From the NCBI GenBank assembly GCA_027563145.1, contig CP071306.1, forward strand, positions 930,001 through 994,000: a stretch of 64,000 nt of DNA, in the 5' to 3' direction. Below, one piece after another: positions 7,358 to 16,421 of this stretch. Within the stretch, counting starts at the first letter, position 1, and the number at the start of each line of letters is the position of its first letter. The stretch is from Halocatena halophila (GTDB lineage Archaea > Halobacteriota > Halobacteria > Halobacteriales > Haloarculaceae). The notes below the pieces were generated by a model, which searched no databases, was not told where the DNA came from, and saw only the letters and a program-made list of their open reading frames with translations. Made by a program: the position numbers and the translations under genes.

Positions 7358-9577
7358 ATGAATGAAGTCCAACTGGAGGTGGCAAAGGCGTACCCGAACG
7401 ATTCGGGGCGTGGGATCGCTCGTCTCGACCCGGACACCCTGCTTCATCTGAAGTTGAGTCCGGGCGATATCATCGAAATAGAGGGAAGCGAAACGACCGC
7501 CGCCAAAGTGTGGCGAGCAGACCGACAGGACTGGAACACTGACACCGTCCGCATCGACGGATTCACTCGTCAAAACGCCGATGTCGGAATCGGCGAGCGG
7601 GTTAAAATCCGCAAGGCGGATGCGAAAAAGGCAGAACAGCTCGTGCTCGCCCCGCCGGAAGAGGCAAGCGTGCAGTTCGGAAGCGATGCTGCGGGGATGG
7701 TCAAACGCCAGATCATGAAACGGCCCGTTGCCCAGCGCGACATCGTTCCAGTGATGTCGAGCACGAACCATCCCTTCATGCGATCACCAGGACAGGCGAT
7801 TCCGCTGATCGCCGTCGAAACCGAGCCCGACGGGGTGGTGCTCATCACAGAAGATACTGACGTTGAGCTGCGAGAGGAGCCGATTTCTGGGTTCGAGAGC
7901 CGCGGTGCTGGAATCACCTACGAGGACATTGGTGGGCTCCAAAGCGAAATCCAGCGCGTTCGGGAAATGGTCGAGCTCCCGATGAAACACCCCCAGATTT
8001 TCAAAAAGCTCGGCATCGAGCCGCCACAGGGGGTGTTGCTCCACGGTCCGCCCGGTACCGGCAAGACCCTGCTCGCAAAGGCCGTTGCCAACGAGACCAG
8101 CGCGAGTTTCTTCTCCATTGCTGGCCCCGAAATCATCTCGAAATACTACGGCGAATCCGAACAGCAGCTCCGCGAGATCTTCGAAGACGCGAGCGAAGAA
8201 TCCCCAGCGATCATCTTCATCGACGAGTTGGATTCGATCGCGCCCAAACGCGAGGACGTAACCGGCGAAGTCGAACGGCGGGTGGTCGCACAGTTGCTCA
8301 CCATGATGGACGGGCTCGAATCCCGTGGGCAGGTGATCGTCATCGGTGCGACCAACCGGGTGGACAGCGTCGATCCCGCGCTTCGTCGGCCGGGACGGTT
8401 CGACCGTGAGATCGAGATTGGCGTCCCGGACGAATCGGGTCGCGAAGAGATCTTACAGATCCACACGCGTGGCATGCCGCTCTCGGATGACGTGAATCTC
8501 GGCACGCTCGCCGATGAGACACATGGATTCGTCGGTGCTGACATCGAGTCGCTCACGAAAGAGGCGGCAATGAAGGCGCTGCGCCGCTATCTCCCCGAGA
8601 TCGATCTGGACGAGGAGGACATCCCACCCAGCCTGATCGATCGAATGATCATCAAACGCGGTGATTTCCAGGGTGCGCTCAACGAGGTCGATCCTTCGGC
8701 CATGCGTGAGGTGCTCGTTGAACTCCCCAAGGTGACCTGGGACGATGTCGGTGGACTCAGCGATCCCAAAGGCCAGGTTCAGGAGTCGATCGAGTGGCCC
8801 ATGAACAGCCCCGAACGGTTCGAGCGCCTGGGCATTACGCCACCGTCGGGCGTGTTGCTCTATGGCCCGCCGGGCACTGGCAAGACGCTGATGGCAAAGG
8901 CCGTCGCCAACGAGACGAACGCCAACTTCATCAGCGTCCGCGGGCCCCAGCTCCTCTCGAAATGGGTCGGCGAGTCCGAAAAAGCGATCCGCCAGACGTT
9001 CCGGAAGGCACGGCAGGTCGCTCCGACCGTGATTTTCTTCGATGAGCTCGACAGCCTCGCACCAAATCGTGGTGGGGATGTGGGCACGAACGTCTCCGAA
9101 CGGGTCGTTAACCAGCTGTTGACTGAGCTCGATGGCCTCGAGGAGATGGAGGAGGTGATGGTCATCGGTGCAACCAACCGCCCGGACATGATCGACCCAG
9201 CGCTGATTCGGTCCGGCCGATTCGACCGGCTGGTCTACATCGGCGAGCCAGAGCTTGATGGGCGCAAGCAGATCTTCGAGATCCACACGGAGAAAACGCC
9301 ACTCGCCCCCGATGTGAGTCTGCGAGAGCTCGCAGAGCTCACCAGCGGCTACGTCGGCAGTGATATCGAAAGCATCTGCCGTGAGTCGGCGATCGAAGCG
9401 TTGCGCGACGATAAGAAGGCTGATGAGGTCGAGATGCGCCACTTCCGCAAGGCGATGGAGGCGGTTCGTCCGACGATCACCGACGACATTCGTGGTTACT
9501 ACGAACAGATCGAGGATCGGTTCCGCGGCGGCCAGGACATGCTCGAACAGCAGTCCGAACGGATTGGCTTCCAGTAG
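7358..9577 (+). CDS. cdc48: CDC48/VCP-type AAA+ ATPase
   Basis: This 739-residue protein has the full archaeal CDC48 layout: a double-psi-barrel plus 4-beta N-domain (about 1-185), then two AAA+ modules. Walker A GPPGTGKT occurs near residue 230 and again near 503; Walker B appears as [12 protein letters not shown] and [12 protein letters not shown], with arginine-finger regions RRPGRFDRE and RSGRFDRL. It unfolds proteins, probably feeding the proteasome. The C-terminus ends RIGFQ and shows no HbYX motif. The 177-base gap to larC upstream holds its promoter. The gene is followed by a BCCT transporter. Confidence 0.96.
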   Translation: MNEVQLEVAKAYPNDSGRGIARLDPDTLLHLKLSPGDIIEIEGSETTAAKVWRADRQDWNTDTVRIDGFTRQNADVGIGERVKIRKADAKKAEQLVLAPPEEASVQFGSDAAGMVKRQIMKRPVAQRDIVPVMSSTNHPFMRSPGQAIPLIAVETEPDGVVLITEDTDVELREEPISGFESRGAGITYEDIGGLQSEIQRVREMVELPMKHPQIFKKLGIEPPQGVLLHGPPGTGKTLLAKAVANETSASFFSIAGPEIISKYYGESEQQLREIFEDASEESPAIIFIDELDSIAPKREDVTGEVERRVVAQLLTMMDGLESRGQVIVIGATNRVDSVDPALRRPGRFDREIEIGVPDESGREEILQIHTRGMPLSDDVNLGTLADETHGFVGADIESLTKEAAMKALRRYLPEIDLDEEDIPPSLIDRMIIKRGDFQGALNEVDPSAMREVLVELPKVTWDDVGGLSDPKGQVQESIEWPMNSPERFERLGITPPSGVLLYGPPGTGKTLMAKAVANETNANFISVRGPQLLSKWVGESEKAIRQTFRKARQVAPTVIFFDELDSLAPNRGGDVGTNVSERVVNQLLTELDGLEEMEEVMVIGATNRPDMIDPALIRSGRFDRLVYIGEPELDGRKQIFEIHTEKTPLAPDVSLRELAELTSGYVGSDIESICRESAIEALRDDKKADEVEMRHFRKAMEAVRPTITDDIRGYYEQIEDRFRGGQDMLEQQSERIGFQ

Positions 9578-9767
9578 GCGTTCTTGTTCTGGTGTGCGCC
9601 ACGTGGTGTGGCCCACCACACGGCGATTGTGACGCCACGCTTTTCACTCGCAATCGGTTTCGTCGTCACACTTTCAGTATGTTCGATACTGTTGACAGTA
9701 GCGTGGCGAGTGACCACGTTCGTCGAATCACGACGACAACCAGCGGCCAGTCATCTCGGGGGGGACA

Positions 9768-11327
9768 ATGAAGCCTGGATATCTATTCGGGATCGAGGAT
9801 TCGGACTGGTACGTTCGGCTGTTGTTCGGGTGTACGATGGCGATCATGGTCGGGCTGGGTGGGTTCGGACTCGCCTATCCGGGTCGGATGAGTCGAGCGC
9901 TCACAACAGGGAAGGCCTGGGTGCTCACCAACTTTGGCTGGTGGTTCATCCTCCTCGGATTCGTGTTGCTGGTCGCAGTCGTGGCCTTCGTCATCTCACC
10001 GTATGGCACCATTCGGATCGGCGGACCCGAAACAACGCCGGAATTCAGTCGGTTCGCCTGGCTTTCGATGGTGTTCACCGTTGGATTCGGTGCGTCAATT
10101 CTGATCTGGGGTGTCTCCGAGCCCATTTCAATCGTTCAGTCACCACCGCCGTCGCCGATGCCGGTACACGGTGCCTCCCGGGAGTCGATGGCGCTCGCGT
10201 TCATGTTCATCCATGAGGTGTTTCCCGGGCTGGCAATGTGGTATCTCCCGGTGGCGATCGCCTTTGGCATCACCGTGTACACCCGTGGTGTGGCGGAGTA
10301 TCGAATCAGCTCGTTGTTCGATGGTGCGCTCATGGGTCGATCACTGCCCGCCTGGTTCGGATCAGTCCGACCCACCACCGAGTGGTGTATCGACGCCGCG
10401 GCAGTGATTGCCACGATCGGTGGGATTGCGACCACGCTCGGATTCAGCGCACAGACGATGGCCGCCATTCTCGGTCGTGTGTTCGGTACAGGGTCCACAC
10501 TGATTACGTACGCTGTGTTCGGGCTCATTGCGCTGGTGTTTCTCTTCGACGTGTGGCTCGGACTCCGATCGGGGATCCGCAACGCCGCACGGGCCACCAT
10601 GGTGTTAATCGGGATTTCCATGGCCGTTCTCGTGGCCGTTGGCCCCCGAACGTTCATGATCGAGCTCGGGCTGGATGCGACCGGCGTCTGGCTCAGCGAT
10701 CTGTTCCGGCTCACGCTGTACACCGCCCCAACCAGTGGTGGGAACTGGGCGGCGAACTGGACCGGTTTCTGGTGGGCCTGGTGGGCGGCCTGGAGCATTT
10801 TCGTCGGGAGCTTCGTTGCCCGCGTCTCGAAGGGGCGGACGATACGCGAGATGTTTATCGTTCTTGTCGTCGCGCCGACGGTGCTCACCTGGATACAGCA
10901 CTCGCTCATTGGCGGCTGGGTACTCGCACCGGGCTATCAGGAGCCCATTGCGCAGGCGATGGCCGAGTCCGGCAAACCGGCGGCGATCGCCGAGGCACTC
11001 TCGATCACGCCCATGGGCACCGTGCTTGCGGTTCTTTTCGTGCTGGTGATTGCGGGCTACATCATCACCTCGCTCGATTCGGCCGTGTTCATGATTGCGG
11101 CCATCACGCTCGGAACTGAGGATCCCAACCCACGGAATCGGGCGTGGTGGGGGCTGTTGCTCGCAGTGTTCGGAGCGATGTCGTTGCAGCTCTCGAAATT
11201 CAGCGCGATCGAGTCGCTCTCGGTGATCATGGCGCTGCCGTTCTCCGTGCTGGTGCTCGTCATGGTGTATGCGAGCTACGTCGAAGCACGGACGTACCGA
11301 GAAGGAACAGACCGCTCGGGCTCGTGA
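9768..11327 (+). CDS. BCCT-family transporter (betaine/choline/carnitine type)
   Basis: This 519-residue protein has about twelve membrane segments. The second family signature is clear: ANWTGFWWAWWAAWSIFVGSF is followed by VARVSKGRTIREM. The first signature, usually a glycine-rich GMGIG-x-M stretch, reads VGFGASILIWGVSEP, so the glycine pattern is reduced although the closing G-V-x-EP remains. In halophiles these carriers usually import compatible solutes such as glycine betaine with Na+. The start ATG 9768 follows a GGGGG-type purine run (cggggggg) by a few bases. Substrate is not provable from sequence. Confidence 0.9.
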   Translation: MKPGYLFGIEDSDWYVRLLFGCTMAIMVGLGGFGLAYPGRMSRALTTGKAWVLTNFGWWFILLGFVLLVAVVAFVISPYGTIRIGGPETTPEFSRFAWLSMVFTVGFGASILIWGVSEPISIVQSPPPSPMPVHGASRESMALAFMFIHEVFPGLAMWYLPVAIAFGITVYTRGVAEYRISSLFDGALMGRSLPAWFGSVRPTTEWCIDAAAVIATIGGIATTLGFSAQTMAAILGRVFGTGSTLITYAVFGLIALVFLFDVWLGLRSGIRNAARATMVLIGISMAVLVAVGPRTFMIELGLDATGVWLSDLFRLTLYTAPTSGGNWAANWTGFWWAWWAAWSIFVGSFVARVSKGRTIREMFIVLVVAPTVLTWIQHSLIGGWVLAPGYQEPIAQAMAESGKPAAIAEALSITPMGTVLAVLFVLVIAGYIITSLDSAVFMIAAITLGTEDPNPRNRAWWGLLLAVFGAMSLQLSKFSAIESLSVIMALPFSVLVLVMVYASYVEARTYREGTDRSGS

Positions 11328-11331
11328 GTGG

Positions 11332-11478
11332 TTAATTCAGATCGTTGATAAAGCCAAAGCCAGTGGTGTTGAGCTCTCCGATGCCTGCATCGTAGGCCAG
11401 TTTGATCAGTCGGTGGTGCTCTGGCGTTCGACAGTCATAGTGCAGCTCCAGGTTGTCCCGATCGTCTGTGCTACGCAT
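11332..11478 (-). CDS. Small acidic haloarchaeal protein, 48 residues
   Basis: The open frame runs further upstream, but the part from ATG 11478 reads like a compact protein: LELHYDCRTPEHHRLIKLAY then DAGIGELNTTGFGFINDLN. The upstream part has Cys/Phe-rich sequence unlike haloarchaeal proteins and overlaps hairpin-rich DNA, so I leave it out. I do not recognise a named family and give no function. It lies tail to tail with the BCCT gene with a four-base gap. Confidence 0.45.
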   Translation of the reverse strand: MRSTDDRDNLELHYDCRTPEHHRLIKLAYDAGIGELNTTGFGFINDLN

Positions 11479-11732
11479 CCTTGTAGTGTATCGGAATTGC
11501 GACCTCCTTTTGCGGTTCGTAATCGGTGAAATACGGTCCTCAGGAAGTTCCTGAAACTCTCCTGGGGGTCTCTCCCCGTATTGCCCTGACTCTATGAAGG
11601 CACAGTAGGACACTATCACAACATCCACGACACTGTAGCGGTAGAAAAAACAGGCAAGCCCGTCCGGGTGTGGACACACCCACAAGAACTGTCCCCTGAA
11701 AAGACCCACCCGACCTGGTCACTACCCCGTTC
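11479..11732. other. Hairpin-rich noncoding stretch
   Basis: Three perfect or near-perfect hairpins can be read here: CAGGAA-G-TTCCTG at 11541-11553, a GGGG/CCCC stem around TCTCT at 11565-11577, and GGGTGT-GGAC-ACACCC at 11666-11681. The stretch lies downstream of the pectinesterase on the minus strand. It could be a termination zone or the worn end of a mobile element; no transposase or target-site duplication is visible. Nothing else was seen. Confidence 0.35.
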
Positions 11733-12815
11733 TCAGAACGGCGATGATTTTTCTGGTCGTTCCGTTCTGAGCTGACCCTCCGGATCCCATCCACTGAGGA
11801 TGTTTTCAGTTGTGTACTGTTCGGCCTGCGCTTCGCTCAGTTGATGGGTCCAGTCGGCGCGCTGGTCGGGGGTATAGCCGGGGCCGTAGTTCTGGAATTC
11901 GCCGTAGAAGGCCGTCTCGGGATCCTGCTCATCGTTCCAGTGCTTCCAGCCGACCGGTTTGATGTGGTCGCCGAAGAACGTGTTCATGAACACCGTCTGG
12001 GAGTAGGGCCGCCAGGGACGACCCAGATAGTAGGAGTTGTCCGACCCCTCACCAGTCACCCGGCAATTCTTGAAAACGTATCCGAACTCCTTTTCTCGCT
12101 CCGTGGAGGCGGCCGTCACGTATCCGCTGTCGGTTTTACACCGTATGTGACAGTTCTCGAAGAGGCACGTCGCCCAGCCGAAGATGAAATCGACATCACC
12201 TTCGATGAAACACTCTCGATAATACTGGCGGCTGTCGTGGCCGTGGGTATACAGCGTGTCCTGGTTGCCCAGAAACAGACAGTTCTCGAAGGCCGCTCGG
12301 TCGCTGTCGATCCGGATGGCAACCGCCTGGGCGACGGGTTCAGAGCTGTTCTGGAAGGTGAGGTTCCGCGCCGTAAAATCATCCCCATTGACGAAGAAAC
12401 TCGACGATCCAGTGGTGCCGATTTCCTCGCCATTTTCGTCCAGCGTATCCGCGTTGTCGTCGTAGGTTAATACCGTCCCCTGAGCGCTCTCGCCGATGAA
12501 CGTCACGTTCGTCTTCTCGGTGGGCAATCGGAGCTTTTCCTTGTATCGACCGTTTTTGATGTACACGCGGGTTTCGTTCGACCGATTCGGAGGGATCGCA
12601 TCGATGGCATCCTGGATCTTCTCGTAGTCACCACTGCCGTCCCTGGCGACAACCAGATTGTTGCCCCGAACCGGAGAGTTCCCTGCACCCGACGAATCGG
12701 AGGACTGAGCAGCCACCCGCTCAGTCGATGTTCGACCGAAGTAGCCCGCAATCGAGGCCACAATCCCTGTTCCAGCAAGTTTCATCACTCCACGACGTGT
12801 CGAATCAGCAACCAT
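11733..12815 (-). CDS. Pectinesterase (pectin methylesterase), Tat-exported
   Basis: The start at ATG 12815 (MVADSTRRGVMK) gives 360 residues with a twin-arginine signal (TRRGVMKLAG). The mature part is a CE8 right-handed beta-helix. The family's catalytic motifs are all present: QAVAIR near 162, GNQDTLY at 183-189, DVDFIFG at 207-213 and YLGRPWRPY from about 263. It removes methyl groups from galacturonate esters in pectin outside the cell. No pectate lyase or galacturonate pathway gene lies beside it; a KDG kinase is 21 kb away. The DNA upstream is AT-rich. Confidence 0.93.
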   Translation of the reverse strand: MVADSTRRGVMKLAGTGIVASIAGYFGRTSTERVAAQSSDSSGAGNSPVRGNNLVVARDGSGDYEKIQDAIDAIPPNRSNETRVYIKNGRYKEKLRLPTEKTNVTFIGESAQGTVLTYDDNADTLDENGEEIGTTGSSSFFVNGDDFTARNLTFQNSSEPVAQAVAIRIDSDRAAFENCLFLGNQDTLYTHGHDSRQYYRECFIEGDVDFIFGWATCLFENCHIRCKTDSGYVTAASTEREKEFGYVFKNCRVTGEGSDNSYYLGRPWRPYSQTVFMNTFFGDHIKPVGWKHWNDEQDPETAFYGEFQNYGPGYTPDQRADWTHQLSEAQAEQYTTENILSGWDPEGQLRTERPEKSSPF

Positions 12816-13137
12816 ATATGACAACCCGAAATAAATCACAATGAATTATAAATTTATTTCTGTTTATCTAACATACTATAACTAGTAATATAGAGAGTGG
12901 TCTACAAGGAAAGGAATTTCTTGAAGGTAGCCCCCTAGAACTGTTAGGAGGGATTGATCCCCCACCGCGAGCTGATGAGCTCGGACGTTGAGATACCAAT
13001 ATGGGAATCTGAACACAGAAAGCGGATAATCTACATTCAGAAATATATAGATGGTTATTATATCAGTCTATTAAAAAATATCTATAGTTGAGAAGGGATC
13101 GCAGCGTTGTTCACGGTCGGTACTGCTATTCGAAGCT
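12816..13137. other. 322-base AT-rich gap with a possible gene relic
   Basis: The stretch is AT-rich with several A/T runs and should hold the pectinesterase promoter near 12840-12870. A plus-strand open frame at 12872-12988 (39 codons, no start codon) reads KEFLEGSPLELLGG then IDPPPRADELGR before TGA. It has the look of a gene's C-terminal end and may be a leftover fragment, in keeping with the pseudogenes that follow. I recognise no family for it. Nothing else was found. Confidence 0.35.
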
Positions 13138-13660
13138 ATGGCTACTGGAACGGTAACGCTCTACATCGCCACGAGCGTTGACGGATATATCGCTGATGCG
13201 GAGGGAAAGATTGAGTGGCTATCCGAGTTCTCATCCAGCGACGACCTGGGCTTTTCCGAGTTTTTCGAAACCGTCGATTGTCTCGTTGGGTTCAACGACG
13301 TACGAACAGGTTCTCGGCTTCGGTGAGTGGCCATATGGTGAGAAACCAACGTACGTGTTCACCAGTCAGGAACGCTCACCCGCAACAGACGCTGTAACGT
13401 TCGTAAACGATGCCGTCGCCCAGAAAACGGCTGCACTGAAAGAGCAGTTTGATCACATCTGACTCGTTGGCGGCGCATCCCTCACAGAGTCGTTTCTCAG
13501 CGAACACCAGGTCGATACGCTCCAACTGACACAGCTTCCAGTGCTCCTCGGTGATGGAATACCACTGTTTGCTGGGGGATACGACCGTCAGCGTCTGGAA
13601 CTGAACGACACACAGAGTCACGAGGGGGGCGTTGTAGAACTGACGTACAGGGTTCCGTAG
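13138..13660 (+). pseudogene. Dihydrofolate reductase/RibD C-terminal-type protein, broken by a frameshift and a stop
   Basis: ATG 13138 opens with VTLYIATSVDGYIADAEG, the N-terminal strand of RibD-C/DHFR-like proteins. After CLVG near 13285 the match jumps to another frame, where GSTTYEQVLGFGEWPYG continues; restoring the usual VMGSTTYE would need two bases, so a two-base deletion is likely. That frame ends at TGA 13460-13462 where a Trp (TGG) would fit (FDHI-stop-LVGGAS). The rest (LTESFLSEHQVDTLQL, PVLLGDGIPLF) runs to TAG 13658-13660. The protein would be about 175 residues if repaired. Both lesions are read directly. Confidence 0.8.
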
Positions 13661-13962
13661 AATGCTGGAATACGGATGGTTGCAGTCGACAAAGGATTTC
13701 ACTCTCAAGGTATCGGAACTCAGCTTATTGGAAGTGGTATTGAAACGTGTCTTGGCCGGAACGCTACAGTGCTATGTGCAATGGGCTGGAATACAAATGG
13801 TGCCGTCAAAATGAAGGTATAATGGAGTATTTCGATTTTTAGAAGATCATTGGATATAAAACACATTGGCTAAACAAACAATTCGACGAAGAGTATCGCT
13901 GTCCCTACTGTGGCAATCCTTCATGCACCTGCCCAGGTGTCCTATTCACCAGATATCGCTAA
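13661..13962 (+). pseudogene. GNAT N-acetyltransferase remnant, N-truncated with a frameshift and a stop
   Basis: Immediately after the previous pseudogene's stop, the same frame reads AGIRMVAVDKGFHSQGIGTQLI, containing the acetyl-CoA loop pattern Q-x-x-G-x-G/A of GNAT enzymes. It then meets TAA after KMKV. One base later in register, MEYFDF continues, followed by TAG at 13840-13842, then KIIGYKTHW, NKQFDEEYRCPYCG and CTCPGVLFTRYR to TAA 13960-13962. A Cys-rich tail of this kind follows the GNAT fold in some haloarchaeal proteins as I remember them. The N-terminal half is missing. At least one deletion and one nonsense change are needed to explain it. Confidence 0.65.
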
Positions 13963-14077
13963 CCGTTCACTCACAGGTTAGCCTGCTTCGAGCCACCACT
14001 GAAACTCATAACTGCCGATTCCTAACTTCTGAGAATCCGGGGTGGACTTACGATCGATCGAGCCCTCTAAACGCGTA

Positions 14078-14536
14078 ATGCCGGATCGACTCCTCCTCGA
14101 TCGACGAACGCTCCTCCAGACGATCGCTGTCACGGCTGGCGGTGGCCTCAGTGCTGGCTGTTCAACCAACGCCACCACCAACGACGAACAGCCATCATTC
14201 GATGGCTGGCTGGAAAACACAGACAACTACGACGGTGTGGTTGACAAAACGGACGCGAAATCGGTGGCCGTAGCTGTCGGTGCCGAGGGAATCAATGCTG
14301 GATTCGCGTTTGACCCACCTGCACTCAGGATTACCACGGGCACGACTGTACGGTGGGAGTGGACCGGCATCGGTGGAGCTCACAACGTGGTCGCAACCGA
14401 TGGAGCGTTCAAAAGCAAACTCTCTGATTCAGCAACCATGACCTTCCAACACCGGTTCGAATCGTCCGGAACGTACAAATACGCCTGCAAACCCCACAGT
14501 TCACAGGGAATGAAAGGCGTGATTGTCGTACAATAG
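14078..14536 (+). CDS. Halocyanin-type blue copper lipoprotein
   Basis: Starting at ATG 14078 gives 152 residues. A twin-arginine signal (DRRTLLQTIAV) leads to a lipobox Cys (GGLSAGC), so the protein is lipid-anchored outside. The plastocyanin-like domain shows the type 1 copper ligands: His in GGAHNVVA and the Cys-His-Met set in YACKPHSSQGMKG. Halocyanins carry electrons between membrane complexes. The gene ends 17 bases before the end of a CopD-like membrane gene on the other strand. Its upstream DNA (13963-14077) separates it from the pseudogenes. Confidence 0.92.
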   Translation: MPDRLLLDRRTLLQTIAVTAGGGLSAGCSTNATTNDEQPSFDGWLENTDNYDGVVDKTDAKSVAVAVGAEGINAGFAFDPPALRITTGTTVRWEWTGIGGAHNVVATDGAFKSKLSDSATMTFQHRFESSGTYKYACKPHSSQGMKGVIVVQ

Positions 14537-14553
14537 CGCGTCTGGACACCCAA

Positions 14554-14985
14554 TTACAGCAATCCAGCCACAATGAGCAACAACACAGAGACGACACTGC
14601 CCGCGTAAAACAGTGGTCGCGCCGCCGTCGCAGCCTCGGCGACTGACTCGTCATCGGTCGCTGTCAGCTTCCGGTACCCAAACACTGCCAAATGAGCGAG
14701 CACCAGCCACAACACCACCATCGCGAGCACGAGGTGACCGCGTCCCGATCCCTGAAGCGTTTCGAAGGTGTAGAGCGTTCCCGCAAGATGGCCGCCACTG
14801 AACAACAATAGAAGAACGGAACCGATCGTGAGATATCGATATCGCCGTGTGATGATCGAAAGCGCCGCAGATCCGAACTGTTCGGATTTTGCTGCTGGAA
14901 TGATAGCCCCGGCGATAAACACTGTCGCACCAGTCCACAGCGCAGCGACGATCGTGTGAACCGCCAATACCAATTCGAGAATCAT
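14554..14985 (-). CDS. CopD-like four-helix membrane protein
   Basis: The start at ATG 14985 (MILELVLAVHTIVAALWTGA) gives 143 residues with four hydrophobic segments. The first helix has a His in VLAVHTIVAALWTG, and a later segment has FSGGHLAGTLYTF, so His residues sit within or near helices as in CopD/cytochrome b-like families. A copper transport or haem role is possible; its facing neighbour is a copper protein. No sequence feature proves the substrate. It could equally be annotated as a conserved membrane protein. Confidence 0.6.
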   Translation of the reverse strand: MILELVLAVHTIVAALWTGATVFIAGAIIPAAKSEQFGSAALSIITRRYRYLTIGSVLLLLFSGGHLAGTLYTFETLQGSGRGHLVLAMVVLWLVLAHLAVFGYRKLTATDDESVAEAATAARPLFYAGSVVSVLLLIVAGLL

Positions 14986-15271
14986 TGATTCGCACCCGTG
15001 GGATGACAATATTTGATCAGTTGATCGGCAGTTCGGACGACTTCGAGATGATCAGTCTGCATCTTCAGTCAGCTATTTGTGTGATGGTAATAAGTACCCA
15101 CTGAGCGTTCCCAGAATCTGGGTGAGAGACTCTGTGAGAGATGCGTTGGACACCGTGATGGATTCCCATGCTGAAACCCGGACAGAAGATCAACTACCGC
15201 AATGCGTAGTACCGAAATGGTCCTTCACCAGCACACCAACACTGAACCCCCAACAGCGCGAACGACCATGC

Positions 15272-15553
15272 ATGGCAGAGAGCGATGCGACCGAACAGGT
15301 GTGGTTCGTCGAGCGAACCTACTCGGACGACGAGCAGAATCTGATCATCATTACCTATGCCACCCTCGACGGATCACACTATTTCCGAAAAGAACGCGCC
15401 CTGACATCGTTTACCGACAGCCGCGAGACGACCGCCGCTGTTGAGACGTCCACTGACAATCTCGGCCCTGTTGAAGATCCAGAACGCAGAAACCAGTACG
15501 CCGACGCCGCCTCGCGCACGAAGTCGAACTACGATCCTGATGAAATCGTCTGA
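15272..15553 (+). CDS. Conserved haloarchaeal protein of unknown function
   Basis: The open frame extends upstream, but ATG 15272 (MAESDATEQVWFVERTYSDD) starts the part with typical acidic haloarchaeal composition; the extension is rich in unlikely residues. The product has 93 residues, no membrane segment and no Cys. A core of strands (LIIITYATLDGSHYF) is followed by an acidic helix-rich tail. I recall close relatives as hypotheticals across haloarchaea, which supports a real gene but no function. Confidence 0.65.
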   Translation: MAESDATEQVWFVERTYSDDEQNLIIITYATLDGSHYFRKERALTSFTDSRETTAAVETSTDNLGPVEDPERRNQYADAASRTKSNYDPDEIV

Positions 15554-16077
15554 CGGAAATCATCCGTTTGGAGCCCAACAGTTCCTGCTGCCCAAATTCG
15601 AAAACGACCACGGACTCGAATTCCGCACGAAACATTCCGCCAGCTGATTCATCACCGACGAAGAGTGGACAGGGTGATCGGCGACCAATCTCCTCCGCAC
15701 ACAACGCAGTAGCCCACAACCGCAATCAAGACATAAAAATTTTCGAACATCATTGTTGATCCAGACAGCTCACAGAAATGTTGTCTCCAATGAATGAAAT
15801 GCGAAACCACCAGAGACAGCCACACATCACCTATCAGAAACACCACACGACAGAGACAATCTACACTGAAAAACACGTACAGCGAACTGTTTGCGGACAG
15901 CATTGCTGATAGTATATGATTTAATATATTATCCCACATTGTTGAAGACTGCATCAGCTATGTGTTGAGATATTATTCCAGGAGATGTCAGTTGCATAGT
16001 TCTGATGTAAACCAACGTATGATGGGTAGCGAGTCAGCTAGGCGACAGCAATCCGGCAGTACAGCAATGGAGGGACC
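15554..16077. other. 524-base AT-rich gap
   Basis: Base composition drops towards AT, most strongly near 15910-15990 with runs such as gatttaatatatta. A minus-strand hydrophobic open frame (15652-15954) is present but its Cys/Phe-rich composition and AT-rich setting argue against it. The right-hand end probably holds the promoter of the microprotein pair. No hairpin, tRNA or repeat was seen. Confidence 0.4.
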
Positions 16078-16245
16078 ATGACGACGGCCGAGGTCCTGCA
16101 AGGACCGGATGATCGACTGTTCATTCACGTTCACACTGGCGATGTGACGCTCTTGACTGAGATCACGGATGACGAGTTCGAGCTCTTAGAACGGACGGTC
16201 GAACGTCCACACCCTCTCCGAAAGCGGCACCCCTACGACACATGA
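16078..16245 (+). CDS. Acidic microprotein, 55 residues
   Basis: ATG 16078 to TGA 16245 encodes a 55-residue protein beginning MTTAEVLQGPDDRLFIHVHTG and continuing through DVTLLTEITDDEFELLER to a basic tail (PHPLRKRHPYDT). It follows a short purine stretch (ggaggga) just upstream, a plausible ribosome binding site. Its stop overlaps the start of a zinc-ribbon microprotein (ATGA). The fold could be a small beta-hairpin plus helix. I do not know the function. Confidence 0.6.
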   Translation: MTTAEVLQGPDDRLFIHVHTGDVTLLTEITDDEFELLERTVERPHPLRKRHPYDT

Positions 16246-16343
16246 TCAATGAATGCACGGAGTGTGGCAGCAGCCTCGTGAAGGAAACGCACGCAGACCA
16301 CATCTGGATGTGTGCGGACTGTGGGAACATCATGCACGAATAA
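16242..16343 (+). CDS. Two-CxxC zinc-ribbon microprotein, 33 residues
   Basis: ATG 16242 overlaps the preceding stop by four bases. The 33-residue product has CxxC at residues 5-8 (CTEC) and 24-27 (CADC), enough for one zinc site, with an intervening basic and aromatic stretch (KETHADHIWM). Haloarchaea encode many such tiny zinc-finger proteins, some with effects on growth or biofilms. Coupling to the 55-residue gene suggests the two work together. It is too short for most gene callers. Confidence 0.6.
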   Translation: MINECTECGSSLVKETHADHIWMCADCGNIMHE

Positions 16344-16421
16344 TCGATCACGCCCACCCGTGACTGACGCCCCGGCTCTCCCGTGATGGCTGGTGGCCAT
16401 CGACGCGTCGCGTATTTTTCG

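Noticed and set aside
8453..9619. 388-codon open frame opposite cdc48
   Set aside because: It lies wholly within the second AAA+ module on the other strand, with no family features; long shadow frames are usual in GC-biased haloarchaeal DNA.
9584..10216. 210-codon plus-strand frame at the start of the BCCT gene
   Set aside because: It overlaps the BCCT gene in another frame and reads as Arg/Ser-rich shadow sequence.
15652..15954. Hydrophobic 100-codon minus-strand frame
   Set aside because: It is AT-rich, Cys/Phe-rich and lacks a ribosome binding site or recognised family.
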